Shown: in pieces, positions 1 through 8,624 of the stretch
Position numbering within the stretch: the first letter of the stretch is position 1
Layout of the letters: each line of letters opens with the position of its first letter
Source: Bacteroidales bacterium UBA1176
GTDB taxonomy: Bacteria > Bacteroidota > Bacteroidia > Bacteroidales > WCHB1-69
Assembly (NCBI GenBank): GCA_002311645.1
Contig: DBYW01000050.1
Span: forward strand, 1 to 37,371
DNA length: 37,371 nt
Direction: 5' to 3'
The notes under the pieces: model-generated
Told to the model about the DNA's origin: nothing
Databases searched by the model: none
Seen by the model: the letters and a program-made list of their open reading frames with translations, nothing else
Position numbers and translations under genes: made by a program

Positions 1-3000
1 GTCCAGGCGATGTGCGCGGTGGTGCTGGTGATGTTGGAGGCCGTCACCTGTTGGGGCTGCCCGCAGGTCTCGGTGAATATGGAAAGGTTGTCGATGGCGG
101 CCGGCGGGTTCTGCCCGTTGGGGTCGCCGCCAACCCATCGGAAATAGAGCCGCTTGGTGGTGCCCGCCCAAGAGGAGTTCAGTGTGTAGGTGGCGGTTTG
201 CCACGAACTTTGGCCGTACAGCTTGGCGAACAATGTGGTGGAGTTGGCCGGATTGTCGTAGGGGTACGTAAGGTCCACGGTCTCGGGGTCGCCGAGATAG
301 ACGGACAGGTAGGCGTTGTTGCCTCCCATAGCGCGCCAGTCGAACGACAAGGTGTATTCCGTGGCAGGGTCGAAATAGATGTCGCGGTAAGCCCAGCTCA
401 CCCCCGCGAAGTAGATATTGTACTCGTTGTGGGCGCCCGTGTCGTTGGATATGTACAGGCAGTTGCTGCCGTTCATATCCTGGTTGACCGTGTTGCCGAT
501 GAACCATTCATTGGGACCGTGGGTGGCGATTATCCACGCATTGTTTATCACGGAATCCTCGAAGTCACAAAAATAGGGTATGTGTGCAGGGGAGGCCGGC
601 ATTGTGTGGAATGTCACCATCCCCCATGTGCTGTGATCCGAGGCATCGCAGCGGGTGCGCACGTAGCAATCGTAAACCATATCGGGCGTCAGGCCGGTCA
701 ATGTGGGGGAGTTGGTCGTCACAATGATGGGCGTGGCGTTGTTAACGTTGAAACCTGTTGGACCGTAAGCGATTTCCCATTCGGTCTGCGCTCCGCCGAG
801 GTCGCTCCAATGGAGGCTGACGAATGTGCTGTCCAAGTGGTCAACGGCAGGAATAGGCGGAATGCAGGTGACGCAGGATACAGAGAAATGGAATCCAGCC
901 GCGGTTGTTCCGTTGTCGGATTTCAACTGGATGGTCAGCGGCCCCGTTGTGGAAACGGTGTTGGGCAGATTTTGGTAGGAGGACATATTGCCGTATTGGT
1001 GAAAGAGCATATTGCCGCTGGTTCCCGCGCCGTCGAAAATACGTAAAGTGTCGCCATACGCCATCCGGTAATCCCCACTCAGACTGGCCGCGGCACCCGG
1101 GGTACTGGGATAGATAATCAACTCACCGTTGCAGTTGCTGGAGTAGTTGCCAGTGAACCCGCCGTCGTCGAAGAGATCGCCCGAGCACATCACCATAGAG
1201 GTTGTGCCGGTATGCGGCATAAAGACACGGCCGGGGACGGCGGAGAAGACGCTGGAGAGCGCGCTGGTATTGACCCCGCAGTTGGCCCGCACATAGAAGT
1301 CGTAGGTGGTGCCCACCCATAATCCGGTGACGGTGATGGTGTCCGTGGTGACCGTCATATTGGGGTAGTTCAAATCCGGCGTGAAACTGTTCATCTGCAT
1401 TCCGTAATAGACGTCCCACTGTGTGGCGTTGCCGTTTTCAGTCCAGGTGAGCGTCAGGCTGTTGGCTTCCGTTGCGATGATGCGCATATTGGACGGCGTG
1501 GCGCAGCTCGGGGCCTGCTGGCATTGGACGGTCAGCTCGAAGCCTGATTTGACGATAGCGTAATCGGACGTGAACTTGACCGTCAGCGGGCCGGAGGCAG
1601 AGACGATGGTGGGCATAACGGCCGTGCCGGTTCCCGTGTAGAGCGGAGTCCCTGTGGCACTGGTTCCTTCATATACATATATAAAGTCGTAGTTGTTTTC
1701 AAGATTGATAGTGCCGGAAATGGTCATCACGCTGTTGGGACTGCTGGGCTGGAGAACGACGGTGGCGTTGCAGTTGATGGAGTAATCTCCATTGACACCG
1801 CCGTCATCATAAAGGATGGCGCTGCAAGTGTTCAGCGTGACGGTACCTGTCGTGGGTATATTGAACCCTCCGGTGGCGCCGGTGGCAGGAACTGAGTACA
1901 GGCTGTATTGGCCGCCGCAGTCGGCTTGCACGTAGAAGTCGTACGGAATGGCGGCGGGGATGTTGGGGATAACTATGTGGGTGGCAGAGGCGGTCACTGT
2001 GCTGCTGTTGGCCCCTCCGGGCGTGAAGCCCTGCGGACCGTAGGTGACACGCCAGGCCGTGGCCGTGCCGACTTCAGTCCAGGAGAGATAGACCGAGCTC
2101 AGCGTGGTGCTGTCCACGGTCACGTCCATCGGACGGAGACACGGCGGAATCGTGCTCAATTCCACATTGTCAAGATAACAGGAATACCCGGATGCGTTCA
2201 GCGTCAGGTAATGGCCGTAGCCCGTGTAGTTGGCTGTGTTGACCTCGAAGAACTGGAATGAGTTGGAGAGGTTCACCGTGTCAACGGCGACAAAGGTGCT
2301 GTAGTCGTTCGGGTCACTCATTATGCCGACGATGAGCTGTGTGGGAGTGGACGAACTTGAAGAACGGATCCATCCCCCGATTTGCAGGTTGTTCATAGCC
2401 AGGTTGCCACCGATGACAGGCAGGGAAACGTAACAACTGTTGGGTATGAAGAGCGAGGCGTTGCCCTCGTAGGGTTCGGTGGTAGTAACATAGCAATTGG
2501 TGTTTTCCGTGGTGAGCGCGTGCCAGCAATAAGGGGTGGCGTACAATGTGTCGCTTTCAAAACCTGTGCGGACGGGCAGCTGGGTGATGGGCCCGCAATC
2601 GGTCTTGAACGTGATGTGCCGCCGTGCGCCGCCGCAGGAGGAGGTTACATAGCACTCATAGGCTTGCGACGCAGTAAGCCCCGTTATGGTGTAGGTCGTG
2701 GTTGTGGCCTGCAGGGTGGCCATAGAGTCGGGGTCGGTACCGAACGTGCCATATCGGATTATCCAGAGGGAGTCGCTCGCGGAGAAGGATTGCCACGAGA
2801 GAGTCGCCGAGTTGGCGGTGACGGTGTCCAAGGTCAGGTTGTACGGGGCACCGCAGCTTGTGTTCGTGATCATCACATTGTCCACGGCCGCAGGCGGGTT
2901 GCTTGCGCTGTAACTGTTGTTTACCCAGCGGAAATAGAGTCTTTTGGTGCCGGCAAACGAGGAGTCCACGGTGCCCTCGAAATGCTGCCAGGAGTTTTGT

Positions 3001-4274
3001 GCATAGAAGAAGCCGCCGATGGGATGGAGGCCGGTCGGCAGGCCGTTGCTGGCCGGGATGGAGGTCGGGTCGCCGATGAAGACCTGCATATAGTCCGTGG
3101 GACTGGAACTGTAGCTCCCGATGCCTTTCCAGTCGAAGGAGATGACATATTGGGCGGCGGCGGGCAGCTCGAGGTCGCGATAGGCCCAGCTGCTGCTCTC
3201 GGTATTGCCGTCGTAGAAGTTGGTCGCGCCATTGTCGTTGGAGATGTACATTGAATGCCCGGTGCCGGGACCCTCGTGCGTGGCGCTGCCGATGGCCCAG
3301 TCATTGGTGCCGGGGTTGGGGTTCAGCACCCAGCGGTTGACCTCCGCCGTGTCCTCGAAATCGCAGAAATAGGGGACGTTTGCCACGTCGTCGCTCAAGG
3401 TGTGGATGGGGATGGAGTTCCAGGTGCTATAGTCGTTGGTGCCGCACACAGCCCTGACATAAAAGTCATAACCCGTATTCGGGAAGAGGTTGTTGAGGGT
3501 GTAGGCGGTGGTTGTCACGGTCGTGGTGTAAACGTAGGGCGTTATCATAGTGCCTTGCGGCAAGCAGACTACCTGCCAGGAGGTCTCGTTGCCCATATTG
3601 AGCCAGGTGATGTCCGCGCTGTGGTTGGTGATGTTGATTGCGGTCAGGTTCTCGGGCCGGAGGCAGTTGCCGGGCAGTGTGTCGATGCCCAACTGTATGT
3701 TGGCGCGGGCATAGTACAGGGTGCCGGCGTTGGTTCCCGGGTGGGAAGCGAACGTGGGGTCGTCGTCGCTCTGTCGGTAGAGGCAGGCGTTGTACTTGCT
3801 GGTGAAACTCCATCGTTGCGCGGAGTAGTCGTCGGCTGTCTTGGAGACGACCACCACGAGGTTGCGGGTGCCGTCGTAGTGAAACGGCGTGTTCAGGTAA
3901 AAGGTCTTCCATCCGGTTTGGTTGCCGAGAATGACATTCTGCCCTTGGTACACCATCGTGAGGGAGTCCATTGGCAGCCAGTCCGTGCTGAGGGTGTGGG
4001 CGGTGTCAGTGATGGTGCCCATATAGATGGTGATGTTGTTGCACTGCAGGGAACTTTGGTTGTTCGCGCAATGCCAGGCGATGGATGTGATATCACCGGA
4101 TACACCGATTTCCGATGCGTTGTAGATGCACTGGTTCCAGGAGTGATGATAATAGGAATTGAAGGGGGCATAATAGCCGTTGGTCGTTTCTGTGCCGACG
4201 GTGATGACGACCGTTTGTGCCGACAATAAACTGACGGCCAATAGAGACATACAAATGAGCAATATTCTTTTCAT
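1..4274 (-). CDS. Very large secreted multi-domain surface protein (FN3, CUB-like, MAM/cleaved-adhesin-like), C-terminus beyond window
   Basis: I translated the minus strand from the ATG at 4274 and found no stop to the window edge: 1424 codons, 3' end missing. Residues 1-20 are a signal peptide (MKRILLICMSLLAVSLLSAQ). Then follow an N-terminal beta domain (~22-185), FN3 (~202-290), a MAM/cleaved-adhesin-like jelly roll (~296-462, containing CDFEDTAEVNRW), FN3 (~471-545), another beta-sandwich (~559-712), FN3 (~712-792), CUB-like (~804-917, YDDGGVNGDYS), FN3 (~922-1004), CUB-like (~1020-1137, FDDGGFTGNYS), FN3 (~1140-1219), a second MAM-like copy (~1226-1402) and the start of another FN3. Such proteins in Bacteroidota are usually exported, often by the type IX system; its sorting domain would lie outside the window, so that is inference. 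Likely adhesin or matrix protein; a protease domain further on cannot be excluded. All long plus-strand frames here are shadows. Confidence 0.9.
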   Translation of the reverse strand, partial: MKRILLICMSLLAVSLLSAQTVVITVGTETTNGYYAPFNSYYHHSWNQCIYNASEIGVSGDITSIAWHCANNQSSLQCNNITIYMGTITDTAHTLSTDWLPMDSLTMVYQGQNVILGNQTGWKTFYLNTPFHYDGTRNLVVVVSKTADDYSAQRWSFTSKYNACLYRQSDDDPTFASHPGTNAGTLYYARANIQLGIDTLPGNCLRPENLTAINITNHSADITWLNMGNETSWQVVCLPQGTMITPYVYTTTVTTTAYTLNNLFPNTGYDFYVRAVCGTNDYSTWNSIPIHTLSDDVANVPYFCDFEDTAEVNRWVLNPNPGTNDWAIGSATHEGPGTGHSMYISNDNGATNFYDGNTESSSWAYRDLELPAAAQYVISFDWKGIGSYSSSPTDYMQVFIGDPTSIPASNGLPTGLHPIGGFFYAQNSWQHFEGTVDSSFAGTKRLYFRWVNNSYSASNPPAAVDNVMITNTSCGAPYNLTLDTVTANSATLSWQSFSASDSLWIIRYGTFGTDPDSMATLQATTTTYTITGLTASQAYECYVTSSCGGARRHITFKTDCGPITQLPVRTGFESDTLYATPYCWHALTTENTNCYVTTTEPYEGNASLFIPNSCYVSLPVIGGNLAMNNLQIGGWIRSSSSSTPTQLIVGIMSDPNDYSTFVAVDTVNLSNSFQFFEVNTANYTGYGHYLTLNASGYSCYLDNVELSTIPPCLRPMDVTVDSTTLSSVYLSWTEVGTATAWRVTYGPQGFTPGGANSSTVTASATHIVIPNIPAAIPYDFYVQADCGGQYSLYSVPATGATGGFNIPTTGTVTLNTCSAILYDDGGVNGDYSINCNATVVLQPSSPNSVMTISGTINLENNYDFIYVYEGTSATGTPLYTGTGTAVMPTIVSASGPLTVKFTSDYAIVKSGFELTVQCQQAPSCATPSNMRIIATEANSLTLTWTENGNATQWDVYYGMQMNSFTPDLNYPNMTVTTDTITVTGLWVGTTYDFYVRANCGVNTSALSSVFSAVPGRVFMPHTGTTSMVMCSGDLFDDGGFTGNYSSNCNGELIIYPSTPGAAASLSGDYRMAYGDTLRIFDGAGTSGNMLFHQYGNMSSYQNLPNTVSTTGPLTIQLKSDNGTTAAGFHFSVSCVTCIPPIPAVDHLDSTFVSLHWSDLGGAQTEWEIAYGPTGFNVNNATPIIVTTNSPTLTGLTPDMVYDCYVRTRCDASDHSTWGMVTFHTMPASPAHIPYFCDFEDSVINNAWIIATHGPNEWFIGNTVNQDMNGSNCLYISNDTGAHNEYNIYFAGVSWAYRDIYFDPATEYTLSFDWRAMGGNNAYLSVYLGDPETVDLTYPYDNPANSTTLFAKLYGQSSWQTATYTLNSSWAGTTKRLYFRWVGGDPNGQNPPAAIDNLSIFTETCGQPQQVTASNITSTTAHIAW

Positions 4275-4321
4275 GACATTTATTTTTCCAGATAGATGCA
4301 TGAAAAGGGAAAATTGCTACA

Positions 4322-4338
4322 ACGTGACTGTGTCACGT
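4322..4338. promoter_or_regulatory. Perfect 7-bp inverted repeat upstream of the giant surface-protein gene
   Basis: ACGTGAC and GTCACGT are separated by TGT, about 50 nt upstream of the ATG at 4274. It could be an operator, or a weak hairpin after the 4396-4641 gene, but no U-tract follows on the minus strand, so a terminator is less likely. Confidence 0.35.
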
Positions 4339-4395
4339 CTGTTTTCAGGGCGGGGTGGAGCGAAAGTCCGATGACTTTTGCTCTGCGCCGGCCTC

Positions 4396-4641
4396 CTATA
4401 AGACACTCAAGACACTGACGATAGGGACGACAAGAATGCAAAAAGCAAACATCACGATATAGAATATCCCGAAAAATTTCCAGAGTGACCTGTGGTTTTT
4501 CAGGAACGCCACCATTGCTTCGTTGTCGTTGCCGTTCATCGCGTTGTCGGCTGCCGTATAGAGGCGCTTGAGGTAGATGGTGGGTAGGATGTAGACGAGC
4601 GCGATTATCAGGTACAGTACCCCGATAAAGGCGGAGGGCAT
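4396..4641 (-). CDS. DUF5362-like small membrane protein, apparently only the C-terminal half
   Basis: An 81-residue product with two hydrophobic segments (~4-22 and ~57-79) around a charged middle. From memory of the family, the stretch from FIGVLYLIIALVYILPTIYL to the end matches the second half of Bacteroidota DUF5362 proteins, which normally have extra N-terminal membrane segments. The expected N-terminal head is visible just upstream in another frame (4733-4608). This is therefore either a shortened gene using the ATG at 4641, with GAGAAGAA before it, or a decaying copy that lost an internal segment. Function unknown. Confidence 0.55.
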   Translation of the reverse strand: MPSAFIGVLYLIIALVYILPTIYLKRLYTAADNAMNGNDNEAMVAFLKNHRSLWKFFGIFYIVMFAFCILVVPIVSVLSVL

Positions 4642-4733
4642 ATAAGATTCTTCTCGTGTTCATTGAAAGTGTGTTGTGGCTCTTGAATGCGAGTGGCGCT
4701 CTCTTCTGTGATTTGGTTGTTGGTACTATCCAT
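4608..4733 (-). pseudogene. Out-of-frame N-terminal head of the DUF5362-like gene
   Basis: The ATG at 4733 opens 41 codons (begins MDSTNNQITEESATR) and ends at TGA 4610-4608, overlapping the 4641 ORF in a different frame. A polar head like this fits the start of a DUF5362-type protein and it lies 28 nt downstream of a good minus-strand -7 box. The arrangement suggests an internal deletion plus frameshift. It could instead be a short upstream ORF. Confidence 0.4.
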
Positions 4734-4760
4734 AGATAAACAGATTTGATGTTGAAGGTT

Positions 4761-4769
4761 GCAAAAATA
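4761..4769 (-). promoter_or_regulatory. Bacteroidota -7 box for the DUF5362-like gene
   Basis: The minus strand reads TATTTTTGC, matching TAnnTTTG, 28 nt before the ATG at 4733. No convincing -33 box seen. Confidence 0.5.
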
Positions 4770-4825
4770 AAAAAAATTGTAATGTGCGGTGTTGCGGAGG
4801 TTATGGAATCGGACTATTTTTTTTG

Positions 4826-4834
4826 TATCTTTGC
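4826..4834 (+). promoter_or_regulatory. Bacteroidota -7 box for the CoA-transferase/bcd/etf block
   Basis: TATCTTTGC lies 48 nt before the ATG at 4883 and diverges from the minus-strand promoter at 4761-4769, so the intergenic gap is a bidirectional promoter region. Confidence 0.6.
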
Positions 4835-4882
4835 CCGCCCTTTGTGGGGCATCTGTTTTTATGTCTTAACTTTTAAAAATAT

Positions 4883-5548
4883 ATGACTATGGATAAAGCT
4901 CAAATCAGAGAAACCATTGCAAAAAGAGTCGCCAAGGAATTGAAAGACGGCGATGTTGTGAACTTGGGTATCGGCCTGCCGACGATGGTGCCGAACTACC
5001 TGCCGAATGATGTGCACGTGATCCTGCAAACCGAGAACGGTATGTTGGGCATGGGTCCGACTCCCGCCGAAGGCGAGGAAGACCTCAACCTCATCAACTC
5101 CGGCGGCGGCTTCATCACCGCACAACCCGGTGCTGTCTCCTTCAGCTCCGCCGATTCTTTCTGCATGGTCAGAGGCGGACACGTGGACAAGACTATCCTG
5201 GGTGCCATGCAAGTGGCCGAGAATGGCGACATCGCCAACTGGATGGTCCCCGGCAAACTGGTGGCCGGCATGGGCGGCGCCATGGACTTGATGCAGGCCA
5301 AGACCGTCATCGTGGCCATGGAGCACACCCAGAAGGGCAATCCCAAAATCCTCCATAGCTGCAACCTTCCGCTGACGGCCAAGAACGCCGTCAGCCTCAT
5401 CGTCACCGAAATGGGTGTCATCAAGGTCACCAAGGAGGGCCTCGTCCTTACCGAACTCAACCCTGAGTTCACCGTGGACGATGTGAAGGCTGCCACCGAG
5501 GCTACGCTCATCATCTCCCCCGATCTCAAACCGATGCAACTTGATTAG
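4883..5548 (+). CDS. 3-oxoacid / butyrate-acetoacetate CoA-transferase subunit B
   Basis: A 221-residue protein of the usual length for the beta subunit of class I CoA-transferases, which move CoA between acyl groups such as acetate, butyrate, acetoacetate or succinate. The catalytic glutamate is E51 in LQTENGMLG, and the glycine-rich GGGFITAQPGAVSFSSADSF segment follows. The ATG at 4889 is an alternative start. The next genes encode an acyl-CoA dehydrogenase and both ETF subunits, which suggests a role in butyrate formation or amino-acid fermentation. Oddly, no subunit A gene is adjacent: the gene opens the block and the upstream neighbours are on the other strand. The exact substrate cannot be read from sequence. 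Confidence 0.9.
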   Translation: MTMDKAQIRETIAKRVAKELKDGDVVNLGIGLPTMVPNYLPNDVHVILQTENGMLGMGPTPAEGEEDLNLINSGGGFITAQPGAVSFSSADSFCMVRGGHVDKTILGAMQVAENGDIANWMVPGKLVAGMGGAMDLMQAKTVIVAMEHTQKGNPKILHSCNLPLTAKNAVSLIVTEMGVIKVTKEGLVLTELNPEFTVDDVKAATEATLIISPDLKPMQLD

Positions 5549-5628
5549 TGATCAGTGATGAGTGATCAGTGATCAGAAATTTAGGTAACACTTTCCTTTT
5601 TAGTCAATTTACTGTTCACTGCTCACTC
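5547..5628. repeat. Tandem AGTGATC heptamers and a 17-bp imperfect inverted repeat
   Basis: Four head-to-tail heptamers AGTGATC/AGTGATG run from 5547 to 5574, starting two bases inside the end of the previous gene. Positions 5560-5576 can pair with 5612-5628 (15 of 17 positions) across a 35-nt loop, giving a large stem-loop between the CoA-transferase and acyl-CoA dehydrogenase genes. It could act as a terminator, an mRNA processing/stability element, or be a small dispersed repeat. No U-tract follows. Confidence 0.6.
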
Positions 5629-5663
5629 CCCACAATAAACAGTAAACGAATAAACACACAACA

Positions 5664-6803
5664 ATGGATTTTAGCTTAAACAAAAGAGAAGAACTTTTCT
5701 TGCAGATGATTCGAGAGTTCGCCGAGAACGAAATCAAACCGTTGGCGGCGGAAGTTGACGAACAGGAGCGCTTCCCGATGGAGTCCGTGGAAAAGATGGC
5801 CAAGATTGGCATCATGGGCATTCCCATCCCCGTGGAGTACGGCGGCCAGGGCGGCACCAACCAAATGTATATCATGGCTGTTGAGGAATTGTCACGCGTA
5901 TGTGCCACCACAGGCGTGATTGTCTCCGCGCACACGTCCCTCTGCATGAACCCCATATTGGAATTCGGCACTGAAGAACAAAAAATGAAATACCTGCCCA
6001 AGCTTGCTTCCGGCGAGTGGATCGGCGCTTTCGGCCTGACCGAGCCTAATGCCGGTACCGATGCTGCCATGCAGCAGACCACCGCTGTCTTGGACGGCGA
6101 AGAGTGGGTGCTCAACGGCAGCAAGATTTTCATCACCAATGCCGGCTACGCCCACGTGTACGTGATCATGGCCATGACCGACAAGTCTCTCGGCACCAAG
6201 GGTATCAGTGCTTTCATCGTGGAGAAGGACACCCCGGGTTTCTCCATCGGCAAGAAGGAGAAAAAATTAGGTATCCGTGGTTCCGCCACCTGCGAGCTGA
6301 TTTTTGAAAACTGCCGCATTCCCAAGGCCAACCTTTTGGGCGAGCTCGGCAAGGGCTTCAAGATTGCCATGATGACGCTCGACGGCGGTCGTATCGGCAT
6401 AGCCTCCCAAGCCCTTGGCATAGCCCAAGGCGCTATGGATGTGACCGTCAAATACACCAAGGAGCGCAAGCAGTTCGGCAAGGCCATCAGCGCCTTCCAG
6501 AACACGCAGTTCCAGATGGCCAACCTCGAGACCCGCGTGCAGGCCGCCCGCCTGCTCGTGCGCCAGGCAGCCTACAAGAAGGATATGCACCTCCCGTATT
6601 CCGTGGATGCAGCCATGGCCAAGCTGTTCGCAGCAGAGACCGCCATGGAGGTGACCACCAAGTGTCTCCAGTTCCACGGCGGCTACGGCTACACCCGCGA
6701 GTATGAAATCGAAAGAATGATGCGCGACGCCAAGATTACCGAGATCTACGAAGGCACATCCGAAGTGCAGCGTATGGTCATCGCCGGCAAGTTGTTCAAA
6801 TAA
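5664..6803 (+). CDS. bcd: Acyl-CoA dehydrogenase, short-chain/butyryl-CoA type
   Basis: A 379-residue flavoprotein of standard length that interconverts acyl-CoA and 2-enoyl-CoA, passing electrons to or from ETF. Visible signatures are AFGLTEPNAGTDA (~126-138) in the FAD/substrate region, QFHGGYGYTREYEIERMMRD near the C-terminus, and EIYEGTSEVQR, where E363 matches the catalytic glutamate of short- and medium-chain dehydrogenases. Followed after 18 nt by etfB and then etfA, the classic butyryl-CoA dehydrogenase/ETF arrangement. In anaerobes this complex can reduce crotonyl-CoA while bifurcating electrons to ferredoxin; whether that happens here is inference. The symbol bcd rests on context; chain-length preference is not proven. 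Confidence 0.9.
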   Translation: MDFSLNKREELFLQMIREFAENEIKPLAAEVDEQERFPMESVEKMAKIGIMGIPIPVEYGGQGGTNQMYIMAVEELSRVCATTGVIVSAHTSLCMNPILEFGTEEQKMKYLPKLASGEWIGAFGLTEPNAGTDAAMQQTTAVLDGEEWVLNGSKIFITNAGYAHVYVIMAMTDKSLGTKGISAFIVEKDTPGFSIGKKEKKLGIRGSATCELIFENCRIPKANLLGELGKGFKIAMMTLDGGRIGIASQALGIAQGAMDVTVKYTKERKQFGKAISAFQNTQFQMANLETRVQAARLLVRQAAYKKDMHLPYSVDAAMAKLFAAETAMEVTTKCLQFHGGYGYTREYEIERMMRDAKITEIYEGTSEVQRMVIAGKLFK

Positions 6804-6821
6804 CCCAAGAAATTTTACAAT

Positions 6822-7601
6822 ATGAAAATCATAGTTTGCATAAAACAAGTTCCGAATACGAACGTAATCAAAATCAACCCGGTGACGGGAACCCTGATTC
6901 GCGACGGTGTGCCCTCCATCATGAACCCCGACGACAAGGGCGGCCTTGAGATGGCTCTCCGTCTGAAAGACCAGCTCGGTGCGCACGTGACCGTCATCAC
7001 GATGGGTCCGCCGCAAGCCGACGCCATCTGCCGAGAGGCCTTTGCCATGGGCGCCGACCGTGCCATCATCCTCAGCGACCGCCGCTTCGCGGGCGCAGAC
7101 ACGCTGGCCACCTCCTATGCCCTCGCCGGCGCACTCAAGACCCTCGACTACGACCTCATCATCTGCGGTCGCCAAGCTATCGATGGCGACACCGCCCAGG
7201 TGCCCGTCTCCTTAGCCCAGCATCTCGACCTGCCCCAAGTTACCTACGTCACCGATCTTAAAGTCGACGGCAAGCTCTGCACCGTCACGAAAGAGACCGA
7301 AGAGGGACACCAAGTGCTCGAAGTCGAAGCCCCCTGCGTACTCACCGTGCTGGCCACCGCCAACCAACCTCGCTACATGAGCGTCAAGGGCATCATGGAT
7401 GCTTTTGAAAAGGAAGTGGAAGTTTGGAATGCCGATCAAATCGACGTGGACCAGTCCCGTCTCGGACTCTCCGGTTCCCCCACGCGCGTGAAGAAATCCT
7501 TCACCAAGCCGCAAAAGACCGCCGGCCAGGTTTATGAAGTCGACGCCGAAGAGGCTGTTGAACTCATTGTCAGCAAATTGAAAGAAAAATTCATCATCTA
7601 A
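6822..7601 (+). CDS. etfB: Electron transfer flavoprotein beta subunit
   Basis: A 259-residue protein starting MKIIVCIKQVPNT, the typical EtfB opening, with the nucleotide-binding segment DLIICGRQAIDGDTAQVP (~110-127). The C-terminal arm (KSFTKPQKTAG) fits subunits that contact EtfA. It sits between the acyl-CoA dehydrogenase and etfA with 15-18 nt gaps, so the three are surely co-transcribed. The GRQAIDGDTAQ form is common in anaerobic, Bcd-linked ETFs; a bifurcating role would need a structural comparison. Confidence 0.93.
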   Translation: MKIIVCIKQVPNTNVIKINPVTGTLIRDGVPSIMNPDDKGGLEMALRLKDQLGAHVTVITMGPPQADAICREAFAMGADRAIILSDRRFAGADTLATSYALAGALKTLDYDLIICGRQAIDGDTAQVPVSLAQHLDLPQVTYVTDLKVDGKLCTVTKETEEGHQVLEVEAPCVLTVLATANQPRYMSVKGIMDAFEKEVEVWNADQIDVDQSRLGLSGSPTRVKKSFTKPQKTAGQVYEVDAEEAVELIVSKLKEKFII

Positions 7602-7616
7602 AAGAACGAACGCACT

Positions 7617-8624
7617 ATGGAAAAATCTGATTATAAAAACATATTTGTATTTGCAGAACAGCGCGAGGGCGTCGTTCAAAATGTGGCGTTGGAATTGCTC
7701 GGCAAAGCCCATGAATTGGCCGGCGTCCTGAAAGAGAAGGTCGTCGCAGTCCTGGCTGGCTACGAAGTCCGCAACCAAGCCCAGATGCTCATTGAATACG
7801 GCGCCGACGAGGTGATCTGCATCGACGAGCCCGAGCTGAAGGATTATCTGACCGAGCAGTATGCCCAAGCCCTTTATCAGGTGGTGATGAAATACAACCC
7901 CAGCATCTTGATGATCGGGGCTTCCACCATCGGACGCGACCTGGCTCCGCGCTTGGCCTGCCACCTCAACACAGGTCTCACCGCAGACTGTACGCGTCTT
8001 GAGATTTCCGAGGAGGGTGAGCTGATGATGACCCGTCCCGCTTTCGGCGGTAACCTGATGGCCACCATCATGTGTACCAACCATCGTCCGCAGATGAGCA
8101 CCGTGCGTCCGGGCGTCATGCAGCGTATCAGCCGCGATGCTTCCCGCAAGGGTGAAATCATCGACTTCAAACCGGCCTTCGATGCCTCCAAGTTCAAAGT
8201 GCGCTTGGTCGAGAATGTGAAAGACGACAAGGGCAAGCTGGATATCACTGAAGCAAAAGTGCTGGTCTCCGGCGGTCGCGGTGTGGGATGCAAAGAGGGC
8301 TTCGACAAGCTGGAATGCTTGGCGGGGACCTTCCCCAATGCTGAAGTCGCCTCCTCCCGCGCCATGGTCGATGCAGGCATCATGGACCATGACCGTCAGG
8401 TGGGCCAGACCGGCAAGACGGTACGTCCCGACCTTTACCTGGCCTTAGGTATCTCCGGCGCCATCCAGCACCTCGCCGGCATGGAAGAGTCAGACCTCAT
8501 CATCGCGGTCAACAAAGATAAGTTCGCCCCGATCTTCGGCGTGGCCGACCTCGGCATCGTGTGCGACCTCAACAAGGTCGTGCCTCTGCTGACTGCCCGT
8601 CTCGCCAAGGAAATCAAAAAGTAA
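7617..8624 (+). CDS. etfA: Electron transfer flavoprotein alpha subunit
   Basis: A 335-residue protein with the N-terminal ETF fold and a C-terminal FAD-binding domain (~205-330). SGGRGVGCKEGFDKLECLAG, SSRAMVDAGIMDHDRQVGQT and LALGISGAIQHLAGM are the standard FAD-contacting motifs. There is no N-terminal ferredoxin extension. It pairs with EtfB to carry electrons for the acyl-CoA dehydrogenase upstream. Its TAA shares one base with the ATG of the next gene, suggesting translational coupling to the LolD-like ATPase. Confidence 0.94.
   Translation: MEKSDYKNIFVFAEQREGVVQNVALELLGKAHELAGVLKEKVVAVLAGYEVRNQAQMLIEYGADEVICIDEPELKDYLTEQYAQALYQVVMKYNPSILMIGASTIGRDLAPRLACHLNTGLTADCTRLEISEEGELMMTRPAFGGNLMATIMCTNHRPQMSTVRPGVMQRISRDASRKGEIIDFKPAFDASKFKVRLVENVKDDKGKLDITEAKVLVSGGRGVGCKEGFDKLECLAGTFPNAEVASSRAMVDAGIMDHDRQVGQTGKTVRPDLYLALGISGAIQHLAGMEESDLIIAVNKDKFAPIFGVADLGIVCDLNKVVPLLTARLAKEIKK

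Noticed and set aside
12..4229. Long plus-strand frames rich in Val and Gly
   Set aside because: They are shadows of the minus-strand surface-protein gene, whose translation gives clear FN3, CUB-like and MAM-like modules and a signal peptide.
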